Shown here in pieces: positions 1-8,210 of a stretch of DNA of 64,000 nt. Made by a program: the position numbers and the translations under genes. The notes beneath the pieces are model-generated. The model had not been told where the DNA came from. It was given only the letters and a program-made list of their open reading frames with translations, and made no database searches. Source of the stretch: Deltaproteobacteria bacterium (GTDB lineage: Bacteria > Desulfobacterota > Desulfomonilia > UBA1062); assembly GCA_018433085.1 (NCBI GenBank), contig JAHDRW010000032.1:1-64000 (forward strand), read 5' to 3'. The stretch's first letter is position 1. Each line of letters begins with the position of its first letter.

Positions 1-126
1 CTCCACAGGCCTGCCAGGATTGAAATAATTGTACGGCCACGCCGGATGCGTCCTCTTGCTCAACTCCTCAGCCGTGATCGCCCGACCAAACGGCATCCTT
101 CCCCAATCATCCATCGCCTTGCTCAT
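1..126 (-). CDS. N-terminal part of an unrecognised protein next to the glycyl radical enzyme
   Basis: The window opens inside this gene. The ATG is the complement of 124-126 and 42 codons run open to the window edge, beginning MSKAMDDWGRMPFGRAI. A good ribosome binding site (GAAAGGAG) lies about eight bases upstream. It starts about 50 bases after the stop of the glycyl radical enzyme on the same strand, so the two are probably cotranscribed. The visible part is rich in Pro and aromatic residues. It has no CxxxCxxC motif of a radical SAM activase within the visible residues, and I do not recognise the family. It could be a partner of, or downstream enzyme to, the radical enzyme. Confidence 0.6.
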   Translation of the reverse strand, partial: MSKAMDDWGRMPFGRAITAEELSKRTHPAWPYNYFNPGRPVE

Positions 127-177
127 GCACTCGCTCCTTTCGTCGGATATTCCTTCATCATCGTTCCCCTGCGTCCC

Positions 178-2646
178 TTACACCTCAGCGAACTGGGTTC
201 TTTCGATAACCTGTCGCTGCACCTCGGGCCCGAGATCGATGAAGCGCGCCGTGAAACCCGCGACCCTGACCATCAGGTCTGAATACTTTTCAGGATGCTT
301 CTGGGCATCGATGAGCATGTTGCGGTCTACGATATTGTACTGAACCTGGTACCCTCCCAGGGTGAAGTATGCATCGTTGAGCCGGATGAACTTCTCGGCC
401 CCTGCCCTGCCCTCGATGGCCGAGGGGTTGAACTTCATATTGAACAGGGTCGACTGGAGATTGCCGGCGTCCACCTTGGTGGCGGACTTGATCAGGCTCG
501 TGGGCCCGTTGATGTCGGTCCCCGGGAAGGCGGACAGCGCACCGTCGGCCACGAAGTCGCCGGCGAGCCTGCCGTCCGGGGTCGCGCCGCAGGCCTTGCC
601 GTGCAGCACCTGGGTGGTGACCGACAGGGTGCTGGGCCTCCAGGGCTCGCCCACCCAGTTCTTCACGCTCTCGGCCGAAGCGGACCATGCGTCGTAGAGA
701 TCGGCCAGGATGAGATCCGCGGAGTCGTCGTCGTTACCGTATTTCGGCGCATCGAGCAGCATCTTTCTGAGCTTCTCCCTGCCCTCGAAGTTGTTCTTCA
801 AGGCGTCGAGCAGCTCGGCCATGGTGACCTTCTTTTCTTCGAACACCACCTTTCTGATGGCCGCCAGCGAGTTGGCGACACTCACCACGCCGCAGGAAAT
901 CACGTAGGCCGGGTCATTGTAGCGGCAGCCGCCCTCGTAGGCATCCATGCCCTTGTCGATGCAGTCGTCCAGGAGCGCGGTCATGATGGGATGCACCAGC
1001 CCCAGGTCGTTGTGCACGAGCATGATGGTATTCCAGTATTCCTCCTCGCGCTTGACGATGATGTCCTGCACCCGGTTGTACTCGTCCACGATATCCTGGT
1101 ACGAGGCCGTGTTCATGTCGATCCTGACGTCCAGGAGCTTGTCGCCGGTGACCGGGTTGATGCCGTGGTTGAGGACCAGCTCGAAGATCTTGAGGTTGTT
1201 GGTGTGGGGCACCGCGTACATGGGCATGCGCTTCCCGCAGATCTGCATGTCCACGCACCCGCATGGTGCCCAGTCGCGTGCGTCCTCGATGTTGGCGCCC
1301 GTCACCTTGACGAACCGCTCGGTGGCGAGCGTGTCGTTGAAGAGCGCGGGATAGCCGGAGCCGGCCTTGATGCACTCCACCGCCTTGTGCTTGAACTCCT
1401 CGTCCATGTCCTCGCGCCAGCGCACCGAGAGCGTGGGTTGCCAGGTCTTCACGTTGATGCCGGCCTCGAGAACCATCTTGGAGAGCTCGTTGTCGCAGGG
1501 GTTGCCATAGCGGTCCACTCCGCCCAAGGTCACGTTCTGATACACGCTGCCCCCCAGGTAGGACTCGGTGAAGGTGGCGTGCGCCCGGCTGATCTCGCCG
1601 CACTTGATGCGCATGAGCTCCAGCAGCTCGAGCGCGTCCTGCTTGTCCAGCCTGCCTGCATCCATGTCAGCCTTGAAGGTCCGGTGCATGTACTGATCGA
1701 AACGTCCCGGGGATATGCCGCGGCCGTTGAGCTCGATGAAGAGCACCACGTGCGTGAACCAGAACGACTGCATGGCCTCGCGGAAGGTATCCGCGGGCCT
1801 TGCCGGTACCTTGCGGCAGATCCGGGCGATCTCGAGCAGCTCCGCCTTGCGGTCCGGGTCTTTGCACTCGGACGCAAGCCGCTGTGCCTCGTCGGCGTGG
1901 TGTTCCGCATAGGCCACCAGACCTTGAAGCGCCAGCTTCACCCCCTGGTAGAAGTTGTACTTGTCGAACGATTCCCTGGTGTTCAGGTCCCCGAGCCCGG
2001 CGATCTTGCCGTCGATCCGCTTGATGATGCCCTCGACGCCTTCGTCGATGACCTTCTGGTAATCCACGATCAGCCGCCCCTCGGGAACGTCGAACATGAA
2101 CCGCAGGAACACGAGCTGCTGCATCCACTTCTCGACCAGGTCGAAATCCTCCTTGGTCTCGCGAAGGTACTTCTCGGCCAGCGATCTCCAGTCCTTGCCC
2201 TCCCAGAACTTCGCGACATCCAGGATCTGTTCCTTGTCCCCGGGATCGATCAGGTAGATGCCCAGGCGATCACCCTTCTTTTCCTGGAGAGTGCCTTCCA
2301 TGTAGCGCTCTTCTTCGCGCCTGATCTTCTTGAAGCCCTCCATCATCCAGCATTCGTACTCGGGATACACCTGGGTGCCCTTGAAATACCGCGAGCAGTT
2401 GCCCACGATCAGCTCGCCGTCCCAGATCCTTGCGGTAAGGTTGGACAGGACGTGCTTGAGCGCCCCGCCGGCCCGCAGATACCTCGGCTCGCACCAGTGA
2501 TGCCGCATGTACTCGGTGAAAAGAACCGCCCTTTCGGAGTCGATGTGCGGCTCATGATTGAGGAGCTCCTGATACCGTTTCTCGACGCGAGTGGTGGAAG
2601 GTGCACCGGTTATTTCCCGCTGTTCTATGACTGATGATCTCGACAT
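178..2646 (-). CDS. Glycyl radical enzyme, pyruvate formate-lyase superfamily, substrate unknown
   Basis: This 822-residue protein has the PFL-like barrel and a C-terminal glycyl radical domain. The radical loop near the C terminus reads RVAGFTARF, placing the radical on Gly797. The finger loop carrying the thiyl Cys reads CGCVDMQ, with Cys462 and Cys464; Cys464 aligns with the catalytic Cys. Dehydratase-type members (choline lyase, glycerol and hydroxyproline dehydratases) usually have GCVE, so the Asp after Val is a noteworthy change. The GATPDGR motif before the C-terminal domain is typical of the family. Such enzymes are oxygen-sensitive, cytosolic and need a radical SAM activase, which is not in this window and may lie beyond its left edge. 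The ATG is preceded by GGGAGAG. The substrate class (C-C, C-N, C-O or C-S cleavage, decarboxylation or fumarate addition) cannot be told from the sequence alone. Confidence 0.9.
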   Translation of the reverse strand: MSRSSVIEQREITGAPSTTRVEKRYQELLNHEPHIDSERAVLFTEYMRHHWCEPRYLRAGGALKHVLSNLTARIWDGELIVGNCSRYFKGTQVYPEYECWMMEGFKKIRREEERYMEGTLQEKKGDRLGIYLIDPGDKEQILDVAKFWEGKDWRSLAEKYLRETKEDFDLVEKWMQQLVFLRFMFDVPEGRLIVDYQKVIDEGVEGIIKRIDGKIAGLGDLNTRESFDKYNFYQGVKLALQGLVAYAEHHADEAQRLASECKDPDRKAELLEIARICRKVPARPADTFREAMQSFWFTHVVLFIELNGRGISPGRFDQYMHRTFKADMDAGRLDKQDALELLELMRIKCGEISRAHATFTESYLGGSVYQNVTLGGVDRYGNPCDNELSKMVLEAGINVKTWQPTLSVRWREDMDEEFKHKAVECIKAGSGYPALFNDTLATERFVKVTGANIEDARDWAPCGCVDMQICGKRMPMYAVPHTNNLKIFELVLNHGINPVTGDKLLDVRIDMNTASYQDIVDEYNRVQDIIVKREEEYWNTIMLVHNDLGLVHPIMTALLDDCIDKGMDAYEGGCRYNDPAYVISCGVVSVANSLAAIRKVVFEEKKVTMAELLDALKNNFEGREKLRKMLLDAPKYGNDDDSADLILADLYDAWSASAESVKNWVGEPWRPSTLSVTTQVLHGKACGATPDGRLAGDFVADGALSAFPGTDINGPTSLIKSATKVDAGNLQSTLFNMKFNPSAIEGRAGAEKFIRLNDAYFTLGGYQVQYNIVDRNMLIDAQKHPEKYSDLMVRVAGFTARFIDLGPEVQRQVIERTQFAEV

Positions 2647-2997
2647 ACGCTCTCTCCCGGATAACGTTCTTTTAGAAAAACACTATCCATGGAAAAACGT
2701 GTGCGATCTATCGGTGCACTCCTGAATCTTCTTGCAGAACTCACCCTGACGGGCTGTAGGATCTTCCCATTTCAGGCTAGGACATTCACCTAGGTCTTGT
2801 AAGGGTTATCACCCATCCATGCCAGGACCCTCTCCCGGCAAATCGGGTAATATCCTTATATCGCCCGGGTACATTCATCACCGGCCGGCACCGCCGGTTC
2901 AGGGGGTTTCCCCGGATGAGCGTGCGCCCAGTGGTGCCGATGTGCATTCCCGCATCCTCGGACCCGGGGATGCGCCGGCCGCGTGCCTGTTCCTTTG
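2647..2997. other. Intergenic region upstream of the glycyl radical enzyme
   Basis: These 351 bases separate the radical enzyme from the sensor kinase on the same strand. No open frame with a ribosome binding site is present. The region must hold the promoter of the radical enzyme or read-through from the kinase. I saw no convincing sigma-54 or sigma-70 element. Confidence 0.5.
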
Positions 2998-5553
2998 TCA
3001 ATCCGCACAGTCTTCCCTTACGGGAATGCGCACCCTGAGCACCGTGCCCTTTCCCTTTCTCCCCGCGATGTTCACCTTGCCCCCCAGGAGGTTGACCCGC
3101 TCTCTGACGCCCAGTATGCCGAAGGAATTGGACTTCTCAATGTCCGCCTTCGAGATGCCCACGCCGTTGTCGGTCACCTTGAGCTCCACCATATTGCCCC
3201 GGATTCTCAGTATGATCTCGACGCTGGTAGCCTGAGCGTGCCGGGTAACGTTCGTGAGCGCCTCCTGGCAGATCCTGAAAAGCGCCGTGGAGATCTTCTC
3301 GTCGGTGATGAGACACTCCGGCGTGGGCTCCAGGATCTCCTCGCAGGCGATACCGGTCCTGCCCTGGAATTCCTCGATCAGCCATTCTATGGCGGATGTC
3401 AGGCCCATGTCGTCCAGTATCGCCGGCCTGAGCGTCGCCAGAATCCGCTCGACAGCCTTGATGGTCGAATCGATGAGCCGCGTCATGGACCCGATCTTTT
3501 CCTTCACAGCGTCTTGCTTGTCCGGAAGCTTCCTGTCGAGCCAGAAGAGGTCCATTTTCAGGGCGGACAGAATCTGGCCGAGCTCATCGTGAATTTCCCG
3601 TGCGATCTCGGCGCGCTCGCCTTCGAGCAGGGAGTGCAGGTGGTCCGCATGAATGCTGAGCTGCTTCCTGGAATGCTCCAGCTGCGCCTCCGCCTGCTTC
3701 TGCTCGGTCATGTCGGCGATGAACCCCTCCAGGGCAACAAGCTCCCCGGTGGAAGAGTAGATGCCCAGACCCCGCTCCCAGACCCAGCGGATCTTCTTGT
3801 CCGCCCGGATGATGCGGTAGACCAGCTGATAATGCTCCTTCTTTTTTACGGATTTCCTGACCGTCTGCCATACCGTTTCCCGGTCACGCGGGTGAATCAG
3901 TTCGCCGTAAGACACGAGGCAGTCTTCTATGATCTCCGAAGGACGGTATCCGGTCAGGGCAAGGCTCCCCTCGCTGACGAATTCCATGGACCAGTCCTTG
4001 TCGCACCGGCACCGGTACGCCATCCCGGGAAGATTCCCCATCAGGGTGGACATGACCCGCTGGCTTTCCCGGATCGTCTCTTCCGCGCGCTTCTTTTCTG
4101 TTATATCCGTATGAGTCGCCACGATGCGGGTGTCATCCTGGTCCCCGTCGATCCGTGAGACACTGGTGAGGCACTCGACATCGTGCCCGTCCCGGTGCCG
4201 GTAGGTGAACTCCAGTGAATGAGTGTGTCTGTCCTTCAGGGCCGAATAGAATTTATCCCCCTCAGTCTGGTACTCCTGCCCTGTGTGAAAGAGAACGCGC
4301 ATGCTCTTCCCGATGAGCTCCTCGGGATTCCACCCGAACACGGAATGGACCGCATGGTTGGCGAACATGATCCTCCGCTCGTCCAGGCCGATGACGGCAT
4401 GGGGGATGGCCTCGAGGATCGAGTTCTGCATCGACAGGACCTCGTCGATCTTTCTCCTCACCTCCTTGAGCTCGGTGATGTCCATGAGATTGAGAAGGGC
4501 GGCCTGCTTGTGCTGGTAGAAGATTGAGGACGCGGTGACCATGACCCAGGTGATGCCGCCGTCCTTTTTCAACAGGCGCATCTCCAGCGGCTTCCCCTCC
4601 ATGCTTATGCTGTGGATGGTCTCCAGGATACGACGAAACTGGGACCTGTCGTCTTTGTGTATCAGGGAACAGGGATCGAGCTTTGCAAGCTCGGACGGGC
4701 CGTAGCCGGTATACTCCTGAAGCCTGGGATTCGTGAACGTGAACCTCCCGTCCTGCACGAGGCACAGGCCCACCGGCGAGCTCTTCACCAGACTCTGGTT
4801 CAGGGCCTCGGCGGAGTCCCGCTCGGTAAAGTCCTCCATCTGCACGACCACGAGATTGGCTGGCACGAACATGTAGGTGAGCTCGGCGATGAACTCCTGG
4901 CCGGTGGTGAACAGGGTATAGATCGTTTTGCGCCGCAGGATCGACCGGTTTTTATAACAGCGCTCGAAGTCCTTGATGATGTCCGGCCTGTTTGCATACA
5001 TATCGTGAATCGACCTGCCGATGAAATTCTGAATCCGGTCTTTTGTGGCGTCGATCGCCCGTTCGTCGAACCCGATGAGGATAAAGCTGCCGCCCCGCCG
5101 CTCCCATGTGAGCGTCAGTATGGGAACCCCCTGGGTGGACATCGGGTTCCTGGTTTTCCAGTTGCGGTGGAGGTAGTGCTTGCGCCAGTAGTGTTCGGAC
5201 ACGGTGCGGACGAATGCCAGGACCCGCTTCTCGCCGTTTAACGTGACAATCTGGTTGCTGTACTGGACCGGGAACACATCGCCGTTCTTCTTCCTGCTGC
5301 TGACCCAGACAAACGCGCCTCCGGTCATGTTCTCCTCGCAAAACACCTCGGGAAAGACCTCGGCGGCCTGTTCCTGGAGGAGATCCCTGGCCGTGAGTCC
5401 GAGCATCTCCTCCTTTGTGTAGCCGTACATCTTCAGCGCCTTTTCATTGCATTCAAGGATCCGCCCCTGAAGGTCCTCGAGAAAGACCGCATCGGGAAAT
5501 TTCTGGAAAAGATACCGGTAGAGACCGGTCTGATCGGGGGAATGCTCTGTCAT
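2998..5553 (-). CDS. Cytosolic sensor histidine kinase with five PAS domains (NarL/UhpB type)
   Basis: This 851-residue protein has five successive PAS/PAC units at roughly 10-120, 140-245, 250-365, 370-490 and 495-625, then a HisKA_3 dimerisation domain and a GHKL ATPase. The phospho-accepting His655 sits in REIHDELGQ, the signature of kinases that partner NarL/FixJ-type regulators. The ATPase shows TRHA, DNGVGI and GILGVRERV. There is no signal peptide or membrane segment, so it senses an internal signal. No response regulator is adjacent. It lies upstream of the glycyl radical enzyme on the same strand but 351 bases away, so a regulatory link is only a guess. The N-terminal Met follows the first usable start and the first PAS begins at once, supporting this start. 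Confidence 0.92.
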   Translation of the reverse strand: MTEHSPDQTGLYRYLFQKFPDAVFLEDLQGRILECNEKALKMYGYTKEEMLGLTARDLLQEQAAEVFPEVFCEENMTGGAFVWVSSRKKNGDVFPVQYSNQIVTLNGEKRVLAFVRTVSEHYWRKHYLHRNWKTRNPMSTQGVPILTLTWERRGGSFILIGFDERAIDATKDRIQNFIGRSIHDMYANRPDIIKDFERCYKNRSILRRKTIYTLFTTGQEFIAELTYMFVPANLVVVQMEDFTERDSAEALNQSLVKSSPVGLCLVQDGRFTFTNPRLQEYTGYGPSELAKLDPCSLIHKDDRSQFRRILETIHSISMEGKPLEMRLLKKDGGITWVMVTASSIFYQHKQAALLNLMDITELKEVRRKIDEVLSMQNSILEAIPHAVIGLDERRIMFANHAVHSVFGWNPEELIGKSMRVLFHTGQEYQTEGDKFYSALKDRHTHSLEFTYRHRDGHDVECLTSVSRIDGDQDDTRIVATHTDITEKKRAEETIRESQRVMSTLMGNLPGMAYRCRCDKDWSMEFVSEGSLALTGYRPSEIIEDCLVSYGELIHPRDRETVWQTVRKSVKKKEHYQLVYRIIRADKKIRWVWERGLGIYSSTGELVALEGFIADMTEQKQAEAQLEHSRKQLSIHADHLHSLLEGERAEIAREIHDELGQILSALKMDLFWLDRKLPDKQDAVKEKIGSMTRLIDSTIKAVERILATLRPAILDDMGLTSAIEWLIEEFQGRTGIACEEILEPTPECLITDEKISTALFRICQEALTNVTRHAQATSVEIILRIRGNMVELKVTDNGVGISKADIEKSNSFGILGVRERVNLLGGKVNIAGRKGKGTVLRVRIPVREDCAD

Positions 5554-5877
5554 GTCTGGCCTGCCTTTGAAGGGTTTTCTTCTGGTGCGCTTTTTCCCGT
5601 CATCTCTTGGTTGACCGCCGCCAGGCGGAAACGATCCGGGTTGTATATGCCTTTTTACGGGCAGTATTGCCCGGCATTTTGCCTAAGGTTAGGAAATGGT
5701 CCGTGCATTGTCAAGCAGGATAAGATCAGGGCCGGATAGCCATTGTTTTTTCAGCCGGTTGCCTCACCCATCTCCCCGCGCACAGGATGGCCGGGTGCGA
5801 GAGAGGCTTGAAAGGCGGTCGGAAACGTATTACTTGGCGGTACAAACGGAACAGGAATTCTACAGGGGGAAAGCCTC
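5554..5877. other. Divergent intergenic region
   Basis: These 324 bases lie between the leftward kinase and the rightward small gene and must carry both promoters. There are several T-rich runs and a short inverted repeat (GGGCAGTATTGCCC near 5660). No gene is seen. Confidence 0.45.
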
Positions 5878-6399
5878 ATGACAGAGGAGAGATGCGTAGT
5901 GAGGGAACGCGCGCAAAAGATCGTATCCGAATTCGCCGAACTCATGGAGGAACGGCACGGCCCTTCCCGGACCGGAACCAGTATTCCCGGTACCGGGAGA
6001 GAACGGGACGGCGAGGCCCGGCGTTATGATGCCGTAAACAGGGTGGTCGAGTTTGCGGTGGATGGCGACCGGGAACTGATCGGAGACCGCTACGTGATGA
6101 GATTCGTCTTCGATGCGGCCCTGGCAGTGGCCGAAAAGTCCTGGGAGACACCGGACGATATTTACGAGAGGCTCCCATTGTACGGATTCCGCAAAAACGA
6201 AGAAGTGCTCCAGTGGGCGCATTGGTTCGGCAGCCACCGGAAGAGAACGCTTTCCGTGAACGCGTTTCTGCGTGCTATCCAGGACGTATCGACACGCAAG
6301 AGCGTGAACGACCTGATGTTCGAGACCTTCCGCGCCGAGCAGAAATCCATCGCGTCCCGGGTCATCTCCTTTCTCAAGGACGACGAACACTGGGAATAA
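5878..6399 (+). CDS. Hypothetical protein, 173 aa
   Basis: The protein is soluble, charged and predicted to be mainly helical, with no signal peptide, membrane segment or Cys motif. An AGGGGGA ribosome binding site precedes the ATG by about seven bases. The C-terminal half (SVNAFLRAIQDVSTRKSVND) looks like a compact helical domain. I do not recognise a family. It is followed 240 bases later by the MoaD-like gene, so it may or may not belong to that unit. Confidence 0.6.
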   Translation: MTEERCVVRERAQKIVSEFAELMEERHGPSRTGTSIPGTGRERDGEARRYDAVNRVVEFAVDGDRELIGDRYVMRFVFDAALAVAEKSWETPDDIYERLPLYGFRKNEEVLQWAHWFGSHRKRTLSVNAFLRAIQDVSTRKSVNDLMFETFRAEQKSIASRVISFLKDDEHWE

Positions 6400-6639
6400 C
6401 GCATCCATCGAGTTGGCGTTAGAGACATTCACGAGGCGTGGCGCAGGAATCCGGCGCGAAGGGAGATGAAGGATCGCCTCAGCCCGCCCCTGTGCCGCCC
6501 GCCCGGACACGCATCCACGACTTTCCTACAGATAAATTTGAGCCTGCCCGGTTTACTTCCCCGGCCCGGTCGTGCTAAAAACACCCTCTCGGTATTCCAC
6601 TACCTGCAAGCCGAATACGAACACAGGAGGATTCCAGCG

Positions 6640-6867
6640 ATGAAGGTTCAGGTAAAGTCTTTTTTCTCCGTGCTCTCCGGGGGCAAGCCCGTTGTAAGGA
6701 CCCTCGATCTTCAGGAGGGCACTACGGCCGAAGATGCGATGAAGCTGATGAAGGTCGACTTCAGCGACGGCGCGATCATTCTCATCAACGGCCGCCCGTC
6801 AAACGAAAAGAGCGTGCTCTCCGAAGGGGATTTCTTCGTGGTCATGCCCCCGGTGTCGGCGGCCTAG
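6640..6867 (+). CDS. MoaD/ThiS-family sulfur-carrier-like protein lacking the C-terminal Gly-Gly
   Basis: This 75-residue beta-grasp protein has the family outline: KVQVKSFFSVL start, TLDLQEGTTAEDAMKLM, ILINGRPS and FFVVMPP end. Its start is fixed by a strong AGGAGG nine bases upstream, so the longer open frame from 6466 is not used. Carriers of this family normally end in Gly-Gly, which the E1 enzyme adenylates; this one ends PPVSAA. In the -1 frame after the five-C run at 6847-6851 the reading is PPGVGG, and that frame continues without a stop into the next gene. The annotated product would therefore not be activatable, unless frameshifting occurs or the sequence has an indel here. Confidence 0.85.
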   Translation: MKVQVKSFFSVLSGGKPVVRTLDLQEGTTAEDAMKLMKVDFSDGAIILINGRPSNEKSVLSEGDFFVVMPPVSAA

Positions 6868-6899
6868 CCGACCCTGACGCCCAGCGGAGCCAGGAAACG

Positions 6900-7589
6900 A
6901 TGATGGAGAAAGCCGACATCTTCGCCCGGAACAGGGCATTCTGGGGAAGGGAGCGGCAGGAGCTTCTCGCCGGCAAGTCGCTCTTTGTCGCGGGGATGGG
7001 GGCGTTGGGATGCGTCGTCGCGGAGATACTCGTACGCTGCGGGATAGGTGAGATCGTGATCGCCGACCGGGGCATTGTCGACCCGCCGGACCTGAACAGA
7101 CAGACGCTCTACACCCTGAATGAACTGGGTGAGTCAAAGGTGGGTTGCGCCGCCGGCCGGCTCAGGACCCTGACCGGGCAGACCAGGGTCGTTCCGGCGA
7201 AGGTATCGATCGGGGATGACGATATCGCCGGGCTGCTTGCCGGCTGTGACGGCGTCGCCGACTGCCTCGACAACTTCCCCAGCCGGTTCGCCCTGGAGGA
7301 TGCCCTGCCAGCCGGGACATTCATGGTCTCCGGCGGCCTTCTCGGCGATTACGGTCAGCTGACCACGATCCTCCCCGGACGGACCGCGCGGCTCAAAGAC
7401 CTCTTCGCCAGGCCGGACAATACCGGGAGGGTCACACCGGTCACCCCGCCGATCGTCTTTGCCGTGGGGAGTTTCATGGCCCAGGAGATTCTCGACAACC
7501 TGGGGGGAACACCCCAGCTTGCGGGAGTAATCCTTGCAATCGGCATGTCCTGCCTTTTCACCGAGCGCGTCCCGATCGACGCCTCGTGA
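6900..7589 (+). CDS. ThiF/MoeB/HesA-family E1-like activating enzyme
   Basis: This 229-residue adenylyltransferase-like protein would activate a ubiquitin-like sulfur carrier using ATP. The nucleotide loop is GMGALG at 32-37; NRQ at 66-68 and DCLDN near 120 are the usual ATP and substrate contacts. The paired CxxC zinc motifs of MoeB are absent, as in many short HesA-type enzymes. The start ATG-ATG follows CAGGAAA. It lies 32 bases after the MoaD-like gene, and the intervening bases are open in its own frame back through a Gly-Gly codon pair, so a MoaD-E1 fusion is possible. Such pairs often serve molybdenum or tungsten cofactor or thiamine synthesis; no cofactor-using oxidoreductase lies near. 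Confidence 0.88.
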   Translation: MMEKADIFARNRAFWGRERQELLAGKSLFVAGMGALGCVVAEILVRCGIGEIVIADRGIVDPPDLNRQTLYTLNELGESKVGCAAGRLRTLTGQTRVVPAKVSIGDDDIAGLLAGCDGVADCLDNFPSRFALEDALPAGTFMVSGGLLGDYGQLTTILPGRTARLKDLFARPDNTGRVTPVTPPIVFAVGSFMAQEILDNLGGTPQLAGVILAIGMSCLFTERVPIDAS

Positions 7590-8114
7590 GGCACACCCTC
7601 TCCACGACCGCCATGGAAAACCGTGTTCGCGATGACGAAGCCGCTGTAGTCCTTTGCCCTCCCACCCATCGGATATAAGCTTATAGGATCAGGGGCTTTC
7701 TCTCTCGACTCTTTCAGTCCCTCACCGATGTGCCCCGCCCTCGTATTTGTATTATGAATACCTTTAAGGAAAAATGGCTGAGCGTTTTCGGAGAAGGCTT
7801 CATGGCTCAGGCCGTGACCTCTGGGAAATACCGGCGGCAGGGGAGAAACGCGTTTCCGGTCATCCGGTTTTCCAGACGGGCAGCAGACACCGGAAGGGTG
7901 ATGCCACAAATAAAGAGGGGGCTGAGAAGATAAAACGCTATGCTCCAATCATCGCTCGCACACACAACGAACCGTTCAGTCCCTCACCCAACCGGAGGCA
8001 GCATGTTTCGACCTGTACAAAGCTCACGTTCCGGGAACAGATATGCGGAGATGTTCCCCCCACGCATGCTGCCTCCGCTCAAATAGCAAAGTAACGATGT
8101 AACCCTCCTTCAAT

Positions 8115-8141
8115 GGACACACCTCATCGGGAGGTGTGTCC
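8115..8141 (+). terminator. Perfect 11-bp hairpin, terminator-like
   Basis: GGACACACCTC pairs perfectly with GAGGTGTGTCC around a five-base loop (ATCGG), followed on the plus strand by AAAATTTTTC. It sits downstream of the minus-strand lipoprotein gene, but on that strand no U-run follows. It may end plus-strand transcripts or act as a barrier for both. Confidence 0.45.
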
Positions 8142-8166
8142 AAAATTTTTCTCAGGAACGGTCCGG

Positions 8167-8186
8167 GAAATGTGAACCCGTCCCCG
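8167..8186 (+). repeat. 20-base direct repeat, copy 1
   Basis: GAAATGTGAACCCGTCCCCG occurs here and, identical and in the same orientation, at 9685-9704. The two copies bracket the lipoprotein gene at 8211-9371. A weaker relative (GGAAATGTGACCCCACC) lies at 30499-30515. Confidence 0.75.
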
Positions 8187-8210
8187 GATTCGCTCTGCAC
8201 TGACGAATCG

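Larger units (their letters stand above)
7590..8210. other. Long intergenic region with repeat and hairpin
   Basis: These 621 bases carry short open frames (for example 7774-8094 plus) that lack ribosome binding sites and recognisable sequence, so I call no gene. The region includes the hairpin at 8115-8141 and one copy of the 20-base repeat at 8167-8186. Confidence 0.5.

Noticed and set aside
295-2634. A 779-codon open frame on the plus strand opposite the glycyl radical enzyme
   Set aside because: It mirrors a high-GC gene on the other strand, has no recognisable family content and no ribosome binding site.
7774-8094. A possible 106-codon gene after the E1-like enzyme
   Set aside because: No ribosome binding site, no family match and a low-quality residue mix.
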